Of a stretch of DNA of 64,000 nt, positions 54,505 to 64,000 are shown piece by piece. A model generated the notes under the pieces. It saw nothing but the letters and a program-made list of their open reading frames with translations. It did no database searches and had not been told where the DNA came from. Location of the stretch: the NCBI GenBank assembly GCA_905221605.1, contig CAJNDS010000337.1, positions 62,001 through 126,000 of the forward strand, in the 5' to 3' direction. Made by a program: the position numbers and the translations under genes. This DNA comes from Symbiodinium natans. Lineage: Eukaryota > Sar > Dinophyceae > Suessiales > Symbiodiniaceae. Each line of letters starts with the position of its first letter. Positions within the stretch are counted from its first letter, which is position 1.

Positions 54505-54700
54505 GCTTCTTTGAAGAAACAGGCCTGAAGCAGCAGCTTCTCGCAGCTCTGGAGCTGCAGCAATTTCAAAAGACACAGGCCTGAAGCAGCAGCTTCTCGC
54601 TCTGGAGCTGCAGCAATCTCAAAAGGCACCTGCTTCGCTGAAGAAACAAGCCTGAAGCAGCAGTTTCTCGCAGCTCTGGAGCTGCTTCTCTAAAGACTGA
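54505..54700. repeat. Tandem of three ~65-bp units
   Basis: Each unit has the core GCCTGAAGCAGCAGCTTCTC then GCTCTGGAGCTGCAGCAAT, starting at about 54521, 54581 and 54650. The third is truncated and diverged. GAAGCAGCAGCTTC is itself palindromic. Confidence 0.85.
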
Positions 54701-55084
54701 GCCTCGGAGCTCTTCCAAGCCAGCTCAGTTGGAAAGTCTTCTCTGCAATGGAACTCTTAAGCCATTTTCAGAAAAATTTTCGATTCCTGGCCAAATTTTA
54801 CCTTTGTCACCCATTATTATTTTCACCGGACCCCCCTATATGGACTTGTTTGCACACATCAGCCCGAAAACCCCGTAGTGGAAAGTAGTCTTGGGCTGGG
54901 GCCCTCTGGCCGGCGAATATTACTATTACCACCCCATTTATAAATGTGATGTTTACATTATTCAGGCGCATGAAAAACAAATCGTCCTGAGGGACATGAG
55001 CAAGCATGTAAGGCACATGGAAGCCGACAAAACACACAAAAGACGGGACTTGTTCAAAGGACTGCTTGCGTTTTGGAAAGTTCT

Positions 55085-55176
55085 TTCAAAGGGGAGACAG
55101 GGAGAGGGAGGGGAGAGGGGGAGGGGAGAGGGAGAGGGGGGAGAGGGAGAGGGGAGGGAAGGGGAGGGGAGGGGAC
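55085..55176. repeat. GGGAGA purine tract
   Basis: About 90 bp of GGGAGAGGGGGAG-type purine-only sequence on the plus strand, able to form triplex or G-quadruplex structures. Confidence 0.85.
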
Positions 55177-55528
55177 GTGGAACCTACTTCTCTACAAAAA
55201 GCCAAAAGTCATGCACATGATGTGGGCTGCCCTCAACATCCAAACGTTAAAGTTGGAACGTGGCCATCCAAACCTTAAAGTTGGAACGCGGCCAAAAAGT
55301 GGAACATGCTCCTGTGCGTGCGTTCCAACTTTCTGGCTTTCACTGTAGAGCTTTGCCCATAGTGAAGATTACCAAGCACTCTCGCGCCATACCAGACTTT
55401 TTTTACCATGCTTTGTCAACAGTGTCTGCGGGTTCTATCAGCAGTTGAGACGCCAATCCGTTTGGAGCATTGGCATCTTTGCACCCACAAGGAATATACA
55501 GCAACAAACAGAAAGTTCCTGACCTGTA

Positions 55529-58500
55529 CTACACGCTTGCCGTCGCAGTCGCTCCTCCGGTTTGAGCACCCAGGAAGCAGGTCAGGCACTTGTAGAAAGA
55601 GATCCCTGATCCGCCGCAACGAGCGTACCAGAAACCAAATACCACCATTACCATGAAAGCGGCCACAGCGCCCGCTATGCCGGCCACGGCTTCGATGCTT
55701 ATCTGAGCTGAGGGATGACTAGACAGTGGAGGTTGGTGTGCACAGACATGCTGTATATAGGGGCCAAGAAACTTAACCCACACTTGCCAGTGCATGCCGA
55801 ATTGCTTCGGTTCCATCGTCGTCTTCTGTGATATCCACGTGGGCGCCGACGAGGTCCGGGAAGGTGCTCACGGTGCTGGTAGAGGTGCTGGTCACAGAGG
55901 AGCTCGTGCCCGATGTGGTCCAGGTGCTGCTGCTGGTAGTGGTTCTTGTGCTAGCCGTGCTGCTGGTTGCTGTGCTCGCGGTCTTCGTGGATGTGGTCCC
56001 TGTGGATGTGGTCCTCGTGCTACTTGACATTGTCAAACTCGTCGTGGTGACCGTGAAGCATGGATCCTCCGGCACTCCAGACGAGATGCGATGTGCCACG
56101 GCACTCGAGTTGCCACCTAAGCTCTTAACGTTTTCGAACTGACTTATCTGAAAGTTTGATCAGCTTGCGCCTGTAAGATCTGTAAGCTTTCAAGTGTGAG
56201 CTACACTGCTACGCCGCCACAGGTCGGTGCCTTGGCTTCACACGCAGCTTCTTCACACACACTCCCACTGCTGCCCTACACCCTGCAAACCCTAAACCCC
56301 AAACCCAACACCCAAAGCTGCGTATGTATATTTAAACCTTGCCTTAATGTCATCTGTCGGCAATGCCACTCGCAAGGTCCAACATGTCGTCGGCAGGGCA
56401 GAGTGCCGGTTATCCGGTGCTTTAATTTCTGTCCCAGCTATATAACCGACCCGAATCTCCGCTACGGGTGGGGGGCGGGTGGGGGAGGGGGTTGGGGGGT
56501 TGGGGGGGGGGAGGAGGGTGGGGTGTGGGGCCTGTCGCCCGGGACAGCGTGGGGTGGGTGTACGAGTCGCCTCAGTCGGGCCATTTCTGGATTCTTGCAA
56601 AGCACCGGCGGGGAGGGCGGGGAGGGCTGAGTTGCGCAACTTTCACTGCTGCGGTGCAAACCCGAAACGAGTGCTGTGCGCGGTCGACTCCGTATAGTAT
56701 GTGCCCAACGACTGCATTCATGAAATCTGTCGCATGGACCTGGTGGCATTGCCTATCAAATGAGGTCTCCACCCCTGTCAGACCTTCCCCACGTGACCAC
56801 GCTACTGTCCACCTTTCGAGCTGCAAAGGCATGTGCCGTGACAGCCATAAAGTCCACGCCTGAGGCTAGATCTGCTGCTACCTCGCTCGAATCACCGCCA
56901 TCTTGGCTGTCTCCCCAAGTAACGACGCTTCCATCGTCCTTGAGAGCAGCGAAGGCTTCGCCGGCAGCCCTGATCCGTATCACACCGGACGAAAGCTGAC
57001 TGGCAACTGCACTGGAGTCGCCGCCGTGAGTAGTCTTGCCCCATGTTCTGACTGAACCATCTGCTTTGAGTGCTGCGAAAGCACCAGCGGACGCGTAGAC
57101 TGCCACAACTCCTGAGGACAGGTCGCCTGACACAGCGCTGGAATCTGCCTCACTGTTCCTTCCCCAGGTTATTACACTACCATTCAGCATTCTCGCTGCA
57201 AACCCCGTCAGGCTAGCAACCACGTAGTCTACTCCAGCTGCAAGGTCTGCGGTCGGGGATGGTATGTCTTGCTCTATCCCAAAACTCACGACACTCCCGT
57301 CCTGCTTCTTGCAGGCGCATAGACTGACAGTCAGCATGTGACAAGCCTCCGTTCCGGACAGATCCACCACATAATTTTGGGAAACGCAACCTTGCCCCCA
57401 TGTGAACACACTGCCGTCATCCTTCACGGCCCACCACGCGTTGCGTAAGTTGTGTAAGTTGTGGAAGGCATGAACGCTGACCACCCCGGACGTGACCGCA
57501 CTGAGTGGTGCATGGGGTCGAAGACCCCATGTAACCACGCTCCCGTCGGCCTTCAGTGCTGCGAATCCATTGCCGGAGGGGATGAGGGAGACGACTCCGG
57601 ACGTCAGGTTGCTTCTCACATCCTCTTACTGGCTGAGTTGGGCTTATGGCGATTTTCGAGTTCCCGAAAAGGTTAAGACTGGTAATTAAAGCGGTTACCT
57701 ACTCGGCTTCCCAGATCCTCGTAGTCTTGGAAGATGCCCCAGCCGACAACACTGCCATCGATCTTGAGCGCTGCCATAGACCACCTCTCGGAATTGGGGG
57801 GGGGGTTGGTGCCAGGCGGGGGGGCGGGGGGGAGGGGGGTTAAGGTTTAGGGCTTAGGGCTTCGGGTTTAGGGTTTAGGGCTTCAGGCTTAGGATTTAGG
57901 GGCCGGCAATCCTATCACGTATACCTCGGTTTGCTTTCTTTGAATCCCTACCCCCCCCCCCCCCCCCCCGCACCCGATTCGTGCAATCCACCTGATATTC
58001 GCCCTGCCTTTTGACGCCCATTTCGAATTAGGAGGGGATCTGGGCCGGGGCTCAAACCGATGTTTGTGGAAACCTGTTGGCGGATATAATTCTCAGTGTG
58101 CCTCTTGTTCTTCTCTATTCTGGGAAGCCACTGGGGCTGCAAGTTCTTGGTGTGGATTAAGGGTAATCCCTGGGCACATGTTACTTATACTTGGGCCCGT
58201 GGTGTATATTCCCCAAATAAAGCCTCAAGCACAAGCCCTTAATCAGCCTTCAAGGGAATATGGGCCCCTTACACCCCCCCCCCCCCCCACCCCACCCGCA
58301 TATGCTATGGCCTTTGTCTACATTCCAGGCTGCTAGCCTTATCCGGTGCACCCAAGAAAGATCGCCCGGTACATACGGGTTTCCGGTTACTCTGGGGGTT
58401 TAGGTGAGTTCAAGTTTCAACACCTACAGGGACTTCCTGCCTTATCGTCAGTTGGAGAATCATGCAGTGAACCATGCAGTCGACATACATTCCGCGCCGC

Positions 58501-58933
58501 CCTAAGAGTTTCGCGTTTGGGGTTTAGGGTGTAGGGTCCTTTCATCAAACTGAATAAGCATGTTTTTGCAAACCTGCCTGGTTCCAAAGACTTTGTCAAC
58601 TCCGGATGACAGGAAGCTTGCAACCGCACTGGAGTCACCGCCCCTACCACTGTTCCCCCAGGTGATCACACTGCCATCCATCATCTTCGCCGCAAAGGCC
58701 TCGGCGCCTGCAGCGATGTGCACAACTCCACGCGAAAGATTTGAAGCAACTCCGCTTGAGTCGCCGCCATAGGTGCTGTGTCCCCATGTGATCACTTCAC
58801 CATCTTCCTTCTGCGCCGCAAAGGCGCCCATGTACGTAGAGGCAATGACGGATACCGTGCATGAACCGACGGCACCCACGTAGAGAGCCAGCCAAACACT
58901 GGCAAGAACCGGGAAGCGCGTGGCGGAAGCCAT
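55529..58933 (-). CDS. Type I membrane protein with RCC1-like ectodomain, five exons
   Basis: Exons: 58933-58574, 57786-57699, 57624-56773, 56116-55784 and 55707-55529. Lengths sum to 1,812 bp, exactly 604 codons (603 aa plus TAG), and all four introns are GT-AG (787, 74, 656 and 76 bp). The protein begins with ATG and a signal peptide (PVLASVWLALYVGAVGSC). About eight RCC1-like repeats follow, each with the pattern GGDSSAVASxLSSGV...AFAALKxDGSVVTWG. A Thr/Ser-rich stalk (TSSSTRTTSTGTTSTKTAS) leads to one TM helix (IAGAVAAFMVMVVFGFWYA) and a short Cys-containing tail. RCC1-type repeats fold as a beta-propeller used for protein binding; classical members are nuclear or cytosolic, so this surface topology is unusual. 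Ligand and role are unknown. Confidence 0.85.
56462..56525. repeat. G-rich tract inside intron 3 of the RCC1-like gene
   Basis: GGTGGGGGGCGGGTGGGGGA-type sequence on the plus strand; TAAACCC-like words occur nearby at about 56284-56310. The intron splices around it in the proposed model. Confidence 0.8.
57795..58540. repeat. Repeat-filled intron 1 of the RCC1-like gene
   Basis: The 787-bp intron (57787-58573) holds a G-rich tract at 57797-57840, TTTAGGG/CTTAGGG variants at 57841-57902, C runs at 57950-57969 and 58277-58289, and more TTTAGGG-like words near 58518-58535. The other introns with short lengths (74-76 bp) have none of these. Confidence 0.75.
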
Positions 58934-59002
58934 GGCAGGGTCCAGTTAAAACCACTGAGAAGATCTTTTCAGCCAGCTGATCTGAGGGGTACAAGGACGT
59001 AG

Positions 59003-59344
59003 CAAATCTTCGAATCATCCCGCGCTGGAAAAGTTGGAAAGCCAAAAGCAAAGGCAGCGCCAGAGTTCCTGAAGAGAAAAGCTGCAGAAATGGAGAAGAC
59101 CAAAGGAGGAGAAAAAAACAAGCCAAAAGGAGGAGGAAAGAACAAGGAGATCAAGTGGTCGTTTAGCGAAAAGCGCCGCGAACTTGAGGATTCTGGAGTT
59201 GAGAAGGGTTATTTGTGGAAGAAAGGTGGAAAGGGAAATGACCCTTACCGGTACTCGAAAGGTACCGAGGAAGAGTACGAGAAGCAGTGGAGAATGGATT
59301 TGGAAAAGATGATGAAAAAGGAAGCCAGGTTGAGTATAACCTGA
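59003..59344 (+). CDS. Lys-rich hypothetical protein, head-to-head with the RCC1-like gene
   Basis: ATG at 59090 gives 84 codons to the stop at 59344 (MEKTKGGEKNKPKGGGKNKE, FSEKRRELEDSGVEKGYLW, KGTEEEYEKQWRMDLEKMM). The same frame is open upstream to about 59003, just after a GTAG acceptor-like site, and reads equally coding-like (RAGKVGKPKAKAAPEFLKRK), so it may be a downstream exon of a larger gene. The reverse strand is open but Phe/Leu-rich, a shadow. No family was recognised. Its 5' end is about 70 bp from the RCC1-like start on the other strand. Confidence 0.5.
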   Translation, partial: QIFESSRAGKVGKPKAKAAPEFLKRKAAEMEKTKGGEKNKPKGGGKNKEIKWSFSEKRRELEDSGVEKGYLWKKGGKGNDPYRYSKGTEEEYEKQWRMDLEKMMKKEARLSIT

Positions 59345-59455
59345 GTGTTTGTGACTATTGTTCCCAACGTGGTCACAAGTGAAGGCGGCGGTGAAGAACA
59401 AGTCAGGGTTTGGGCGCTCGATAAAGTGGAGTAAGTTTCTTAGGTAAAAGTCAGA

Positions 59456-60215
59456 GTGTTTTTTTTTTTGCTGTGCCGGCTTTTCTGCTCTGGGGGCCTT
59501 GTGCCTTTTTTTTGCTGTGGGGGCCTTCTGCGTTTTTTCTGCTGTGGAGGCCTTGTGCGTTTTCTTTTTGCTGTGGAAGCCTTGCGCGTGTTTTTTTTTT
59601 TGCTGTGGAGGCCTTGCGCGGTTTGTTTTTTGCTGTGGAGGCCTTGTGCCTTTTTTTTGCTGTGGAGGCCTTGAGCGTGTTTTTTTGTTGCTGTGGAGGC
59701 CTTGAGCGTGTTTTTTTTGCTGTGGAGGCCTTGCGGGTTTCTTTTTTGCTGTGGAGGCCTTGTGCGTTTTTTTTGTTTTGCTGTGGAGGCCTTGCGCGTT
59801 TTTTTGCTGTGGAGGCCTTGCGCGGTTTTTTTTGCTGTGGAGGCCTTGCGCGTTTTTTTTTGGCTGTGGAGGCCTTGCGCGGTTTCTTTTTTGCTGTGGA
59901 GGCCTTGTGCGTTTTTTTTTGGCTGTGGAGGCCTTGCGCGTTTTTGTTTTTGCAGGCCTTGTGTGTTTTTTGTTGCTGTGGAGGCCTTGCGCTTTTTTTT
60001 GCTGTAGGCTTGTGGGTTTTTTTTGCTGTAGGGGCGTTGTGTTTTTTTTTGCTGTGGAGGCCTTGCGCGTTTTTTTTGTTTTGCTGTGGAGGCCTTGCGC
60101 GCTTTTTTGCTGTGGAGGTCTGCGCTTTTTTTCTGTGCTGTGGAGGCCTTGCACATTTTTTTGCTGTGGAGGCCTTGCGCGTTTTTTTTTGTGCTGTGGA
60201 GGCCTTGCTCGTTTT
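59456..60215. repeat. Minisatellite of ~28-bp units (GCTGTGGAGGCCTTGCGCG plus poly-T)
   Basis: About 26 copies of a unit made of GCTGTGGAGGCCTTGCGCG followed by 6-10 T (sometimes TTTGT). The core is well conserved while poly-T length varies, so all frames stay open for long distances on both strands; these ORFs are artefacts. A single further copy lies at 60389-60412 beyond the telomere-like array. Confidence 0.95.
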
Positions 60216-60234
60216 TTCGCTTGAAGCACGCTTT

Positions 60235-60392
60235 TTAGGGCTCGTTTCGGGCTTAGGGTTTAGGGTTTAGGGTTCAGGGTTCAGGGCTCAGGGTTTAATG
60301 GTTTAGGGTTTAGGGTGTAGGGTTTAGGGTTCAAGGGTTTAAGGGTTTAAGGGCTTTGGGTTCTAGGGTTCAGGGTTCAGGGTTTAGGTTTT
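60235..60392. repeat. Degenerate TTTAGGG array
   Basis: Heptamers TTTAGGG, TTCAGGG, CTCAGGG and TTTAAGGG after GGGCTCGTTTCGGGCT. The array at 63395-63616 begins with nearly the same words, so the two arrays are related copies. Confidence 0.9.
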
Positions 60393-60488
60393 TTTTTCTG
60401 TGGAGGCCTTGCGCCTTCTTTTTTTGTTGCGCAGCCCCCCCATTTTGCAAACAACCATGCTCGTACGATGGGTTTCAACAATAGGCAG

Positions 60489-60655
60489 CGTGGGTGGTGG
60501 GGGGGGTTGGGGGGGGTGGGTGGGGGGGTGGGTGGGGGGGGGTGGTGTTGTGTGGGGGGGGGGGGTGGGGGGGGTGTGGGGGGGGGGGGGGTGGGTGGGT
60601 GGGGTTGGGGGTGGGGGGTGGGGGGGGGTGGGGTGGTGGGGCGCAGCCCCCCCCC
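60489..60655. repeat. G-rich GGGGTGGG tract
   Basis: About 165 bp of G runs broken by single T, then GCGCAGCCCCCCCCC. It is a strong G-quadruplex candidate. Confidence 0.9.
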
Positions 60656-60945
60656 ATTTGCAAACACCCTGCTCACATGATGGGTGTCACTCGAACTCGA
60701 ACTCGATTCCGCAGCGGTCTGGTCTGACCTACTAGCTAGCTGTAGCTCATGACATATGTCACGGCCGCTCTGTGGCGGCGGTTAACAGCTTCGGGTATGG
60801 ACATGCAAGGCAACTGCACAGGAACCGAAGTTCAACAAACTGTGCAGTACAGGGTCTCCAGCGCTCACAGTCGCTCAACCTAGCGTTCTCGCACTTACTA
60901 ACTAGGGAGTAGACTGTGACAGCTCAGCTGAATAGTGAATGAATT
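60650..60945 (+). repeat. Duplicated segment, copy A
   Basis: From GCAGCCCCCCCCCATTTGCA onward this segment matches 63718-64000 with few differences (offset about 3,055 bp). Main differences are one short indel before ACTCGATTCC and a patch near ATGACATATGTCAC. No gene was recognised in it. Confidence 0.95.
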
Positions 60946-61079
60946 GTCAAAACGAAGAAATGAAAAAACACATCACGCCACTCTGCCTTGGGCAGGGGGC
61001 CGGAAACGGCAACCCCGAGACAAGTGCTGCGCAAGCCCTGTACACTGTACAACGTCAGGACTGAGCTACAAAATGGTCA

Positions 61080-62790
61080 GCTCAATGATGGATCTCACTC
61101 ATGAAAAGCAGTCAGTTGAGGACCTCCATGGAGGGACGGACTCAGAGTCCACTAGAGCATCGAAATGCACTCCACAGGCCAATTTCAAGCGAAACGGAGT
61201 CCACAACAAGCCTCCATGCATACCGCCAACAATTCTGGAATCACTGCTTTTGGACAGCGTAGCCACCGCTGACAGACACATTGGCACATCGTTCTGTCGT
61301 CCTGCCCAAAGGGCAAGCTTTGCCAAAGCGGCAGCCTCCATGAGAGAAAGCTGGCAGAAGCACCCCACGAGGAAAGAGAACCATCAGAGCAATCCCAAGA
61401 ATACCTCAGCGGCAGGTACACAGCGTAGGGGACCATCACGTTGAGGAAGCCCAATGCACCCACCAGAAAAGAAAATAAAATAGCAGCAGCATATTGAATA
61501 GAAGGGCCGATAACACGGCGCCCCCGCCCACAGGCCAGGTTGCCGTGAAGCCTGGCAATCGCAAGTGGCCAAGAAAAATCAAGCAATTATGGGGTGAGTG
61601 TGTGGCACTGCTCCATCACATGCATTGTACAAGCAAAGAACTGAGTCAAATATGGTCAGCTCAACGATGATCCAAACTCATAGGGCAGACAGTTGAGGAC
61701 CTCCATGGAGAGTCTGGTACTACAGTGACTCGTCGCATCGCGCAAGTTGCCTCATTGCCCGAAGACTCGCCATGGGCCGACCCACGAACTCCCAGAAGGG
61801 CTAGGTGGGAAACAGGAACGAACTGTCCACAACGAATGTCGTCACATATCCTTCCAGCTGTTGCAACCGAAAGTGAAAGCACCATGAGGTGGGCCATCAG
61901 AGCATTCCCAGACGTCGCCTCAGCAAAAACGAATTCATCTGCATAGAGACAAACTGTAGCAGCACACTGTAGGGGCCGAAGACGGCGTCCTGCCCATAGG
62001 CCTGGTTGCCGTAAAGCCTGACAACCGCAAGTGGCCATACATTCATCCCAAAATGCCTGATTGCCGCAAAGCCTGGCAACCGTAAGTGGCAATGAATAGT
62101 CATACAACATGAAGAACCAAAGCAAATACGAAATAAATAAACCAAGCACTGAGCATAGGCGCGAGCTCGCTGGCAGTGAAAACACTGTACCTTGCAGTCC
62201 GCCCCGAAGCGTAGGTGCGTACATAATGCCTGGCCAGTATCTTCGCCCACACATGAAGCCCAGGTGATCACGAACCTGATTGGCTCCCGCTCAGCACTGG
62301 AATCTGCAGCAACCCTCACTTCTACCAGCAATACTTTTGGCCTGTCTTCAGTGGCCCATCCAATGCTGGTTGCCGGACTTGGGACCGGCACGGCTCGTAA
62401 AATAAAGAAGAGCGGACCTGCAGTGAGGATGCTTGAAGGTGTCACTCGTGTATCTCCCAACCGTGGGGCTAACTGCGTTTGCGCAACCAGCTCATCAAGT
62501 GGCAAAGGCGTCTCCAAAAACATCCAGTAGCAGAATGCCATGCAAATACCATACCAGATCCATGAAGGCCAGTGAGTGCACCGAGGACAACCTGAACGCA
62601 CGGGTCTCTGACATATCGCCATCGTCATTGCATCTGTGAATGGGTGCCGAAGCGCGGCTTCCCCAGGCTCAGTATTGAGAAACCATGTGCAAAAGCAAGA
62701 ACTACAGCGTCCGGAGGGGGTCCAGTTGAACAGAGAACCTGTTTGGCCTCGAACCCGGTTGACCCCCAACCAAAGAAACATGTGATCCGA
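61080..62790 (-). CDS. Unrecognised exons with an internal duplication
   Basis: The best piece is 62590-62185 on the minus strand (MFLETPLPLDELVAQTQLA, GPLFFILRAVPVPSPATSIG, KVLLVEVRVAADSSAEREPI), ending at an AAG|GTACAG donor. Two similar stretches follow, 61960-61665 and 61390-61100, each ending in an alike motif (SPWRSSTVC and PPWRSSTDC), suggesting a tandemly duplicated exon. Between them lie repeated CCTGGTTGCCGTAAAGCCTG-type words at about 61541, 61999 and 62057. No family was recognised. The two downstream pieces may be diverged or non-functional. Confidence 0.35.
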
Positions 62791-62807
62791 GCCGAGAAGC
62801 TTACAAC

Positions 62808-63365
62808 GGGTTTCAACAAGATTCTTATGTTTTGCAGCACGCTTGCACGGCTAAAAATAAACAGCGGGGGGTTGGGGGGGGCGCAGCCCTCCCCCCCATT
62901 TGCAAACACAATGCTCGTACGATATGTTTTGCAGCACGCTTGCGTGGCTAAAAATAAACAGCGGGGGGGTTGGGGGGGGCGCAGCCCCCCCCATTTGCAA
63001 ACACAATGCTCGTACGATGGGTTTCAACAAGATGCATCTCATTTGCAAACACATGGCTCGCACGACGGGTTTCAACAAGATTCATATGTTTTGCAGCACG
63101 CTTGCACGGCTAAAAATACACAGCGGGGGGGTTGGGGGGGGCGCAGCCCCCCCCATTTGCAAGCACAATGCTCGTACGATGGGCTTCAACAAGACGCCTC
63201 TGCTTTGAAGCACGCTTTTGCGGGGCTTTAAAACCAAAAAAAGCAGGGCGCTCGCACGATGGGTTTCACGCTTGCACGGCTCAGGCTCAAAAAAGACAGC
63301 GGGGGGGTTGGGGGGGGCGCAGCCCCCCAAACACAATGCTCGTACGATGGGTTTCAACAAGATTC
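62808..63365 (+). repeat. Tandem of ~50-115-bp modules with G/C hairpins
   Basis: About six modules of the form: GGGTTTCAACAAGATTCATA, TTTTGCAGCACGCTTGCACG, GGCTAAAAATAAACAGC, a G-run joined by GCGCAGC to a C-run, then CATTTGCAAACACAATGCTC and GTACGATG. G-run and C-run are complementary, so each full module can fold as a G/C hairpin. Some modules lack the hairpin or the middle part. Confidence 0.9.
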
Positions 63366-63394
63366 ATATACTTTGAAGCACGCTTTGCACGGTT

Positions 63395-63616
63395 TAGGGC
63401 TGGTTTCGGGCTTAGGGTGTAGGGTTTAGGGTTCAGGGTTCAAGGCTCAGGGTTTAGGGGTTTAGGGGTTTAGGGGTTTAGGGGTTTAGGGGTTTAGGGT
63501 TTAGGGTTTTTAGGGTTCAGGGTTCAAGGGTTTAAGGGTTTAAGGGTTTAAGGGTTTAGGGTTCAGGGTTTAGGGTTTTCGGTTTAGGGGTTCAGGGGTT
63601 TAGGGTTTAGGGTGTT
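63395..63616. repeat. Degenerate TTTAGGG array
   Basis: TTTAGGG, TTTAGGGG, TTCAGGG and TTTAAGGG units in blocks, with local homogeneity (five TTTAGGGG units together at about 63456-63500), indicating recent local slippage. Confidence 0.9.
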
Positions 63617-63717
63617 GCAAACACAATGCTCGATGAAGCACGCTTGCACAGCATATTTTACTTTGAAGCACGCTTCTGCACGGCTTTGAAGAGAAAAAAA
63701 TGCAGCGGGGAGGTTCG

Positions 63718-64000
63718 CAGCCCCCCCCCATTTGCAAACACAGGGTTTCACTCGACTCGATTCCGCAGCGGTCTGGTCTGACCTACTAGCTAGCTGTAGC
63801 TCACGACTTGTTGTCGCGGCCGCTCTGTGGCGGCGGTTAACAGCTTCGGGTATGGACATGCAAGGCAACTGCACAGGAACCGAAGTTCAACAAACTGTGC
63901 AGTACAGGGTCTCCAGCGCTCACAGTCGCTCAACCTAGCGTTCTCGCGCTTACTAACTAGGGAGTAGACTGTGACACCTCAGCTGAACAGTGAATGAATT
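63718..64000 (+). repeat. Duplicated segment, copy B (continues past right edge)
   Basis: Second copy of the segment at 60650-60945, still matching at the last base of the window, so the duplication extends beyond it. Confidence 0.95.

Larger units (their letters stand above)
53850..55528. other. Repeat-bearing stretch with no recognised gene
   Basis: Contains C-rich runs at 54200-54210 and 54272-54290, a three-unit tandem at 54505-54700, a purine tract at 55085-55176 and repeated AAAGTTGGAACG words at 55245-55290. No coding stretch was recognised. Confidence 0.35.

Noticed and set aside
59015-60270. Long Lys/Arg/Pro/Gln-rich (minus) and Phe/Cys/Leu-rich (plus) ORFs
   Set aside because: They are translations of the 28-bp minisatellite; unit length variation keeps all frames open.

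Overview
The window reads as nuclear DNA of a dinoflagellate, most likely of the Symbiodiniaceae type. The evidence is many small exons split by spliceosomal introns (GT-AG, plus at least one GC-AG donor in the UNC-93-like gene), pentatricopeptide repeats with the 'SAAISAC' signature common in these algae, a Ty1/copia element of the kind seen in them, TTTAGGG telomere-type repeats scattered internally, and very long homopolymer and microsatellite tracts. There are no operons, ribosome binding sites or prokaryotic features. Species assignment is inference.

Layout. 0-0.5 kb: 5' part of a secreted acid lipase, reading off the left edge. 0.5-6.3 kb: repeat block with 89 C in a row, a ~580-bp palindrome, degenerate telomere-like arrays and (CTG)40. 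7-8.3 kb: unrecognised minus-strand exons. 10.7-13.7 kb: PPR gene. 15.3-18.7 kb: UNC-93-like transporter. 20.2-21.3 kb: proline-rich ORF. 26.66-34.53 kb: a complete Ty1/copia retrotransposon with identical LTRs. 36-45 kb: scattered exons, including coiled-coil, EF-hand and membrane-segment exons. 46.0-47.8 kb (perhaps to 48.6): PP2C phosphatase. 48.6-52.2 kb: further exons, then a CNOT4-type RING finger. 53.1-53.8 kb: a plus-strand predicted secreted protein. 55.5-58.9 kb: a five-exon membrane protein with an RCC1-like ectodomain. 59.0-59.3 kb: a plus-strand Lys-rich ORF. 59.4-64 kb: minisatellite, telomere-like arrays, G-rich tracts and a duplicated ~250-bp segment.

Almost every recognisable host gene and the retrotransposon lie on the minus strand, as in the long unidirectional gene arrays known in dinoflagellates; the exceptions are short plus-strand ORFs at 40.3, 53.1 and 59.1 kb. 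The genes have no obvious shared pathway: lipid hydrolysis, organelle RNA processing, membrane transport, protein dephosphorylation, ubiquitin ligation and a cell-surface propeller.

Exon joins were worked out by hand from reading frame, splice dinucleotides and family alignment from memory. Joins stated to the base are those where phase and motif agree; others are marked unresolved. The PPR, UNC-93, PP2C and RING genes are incomplete models.
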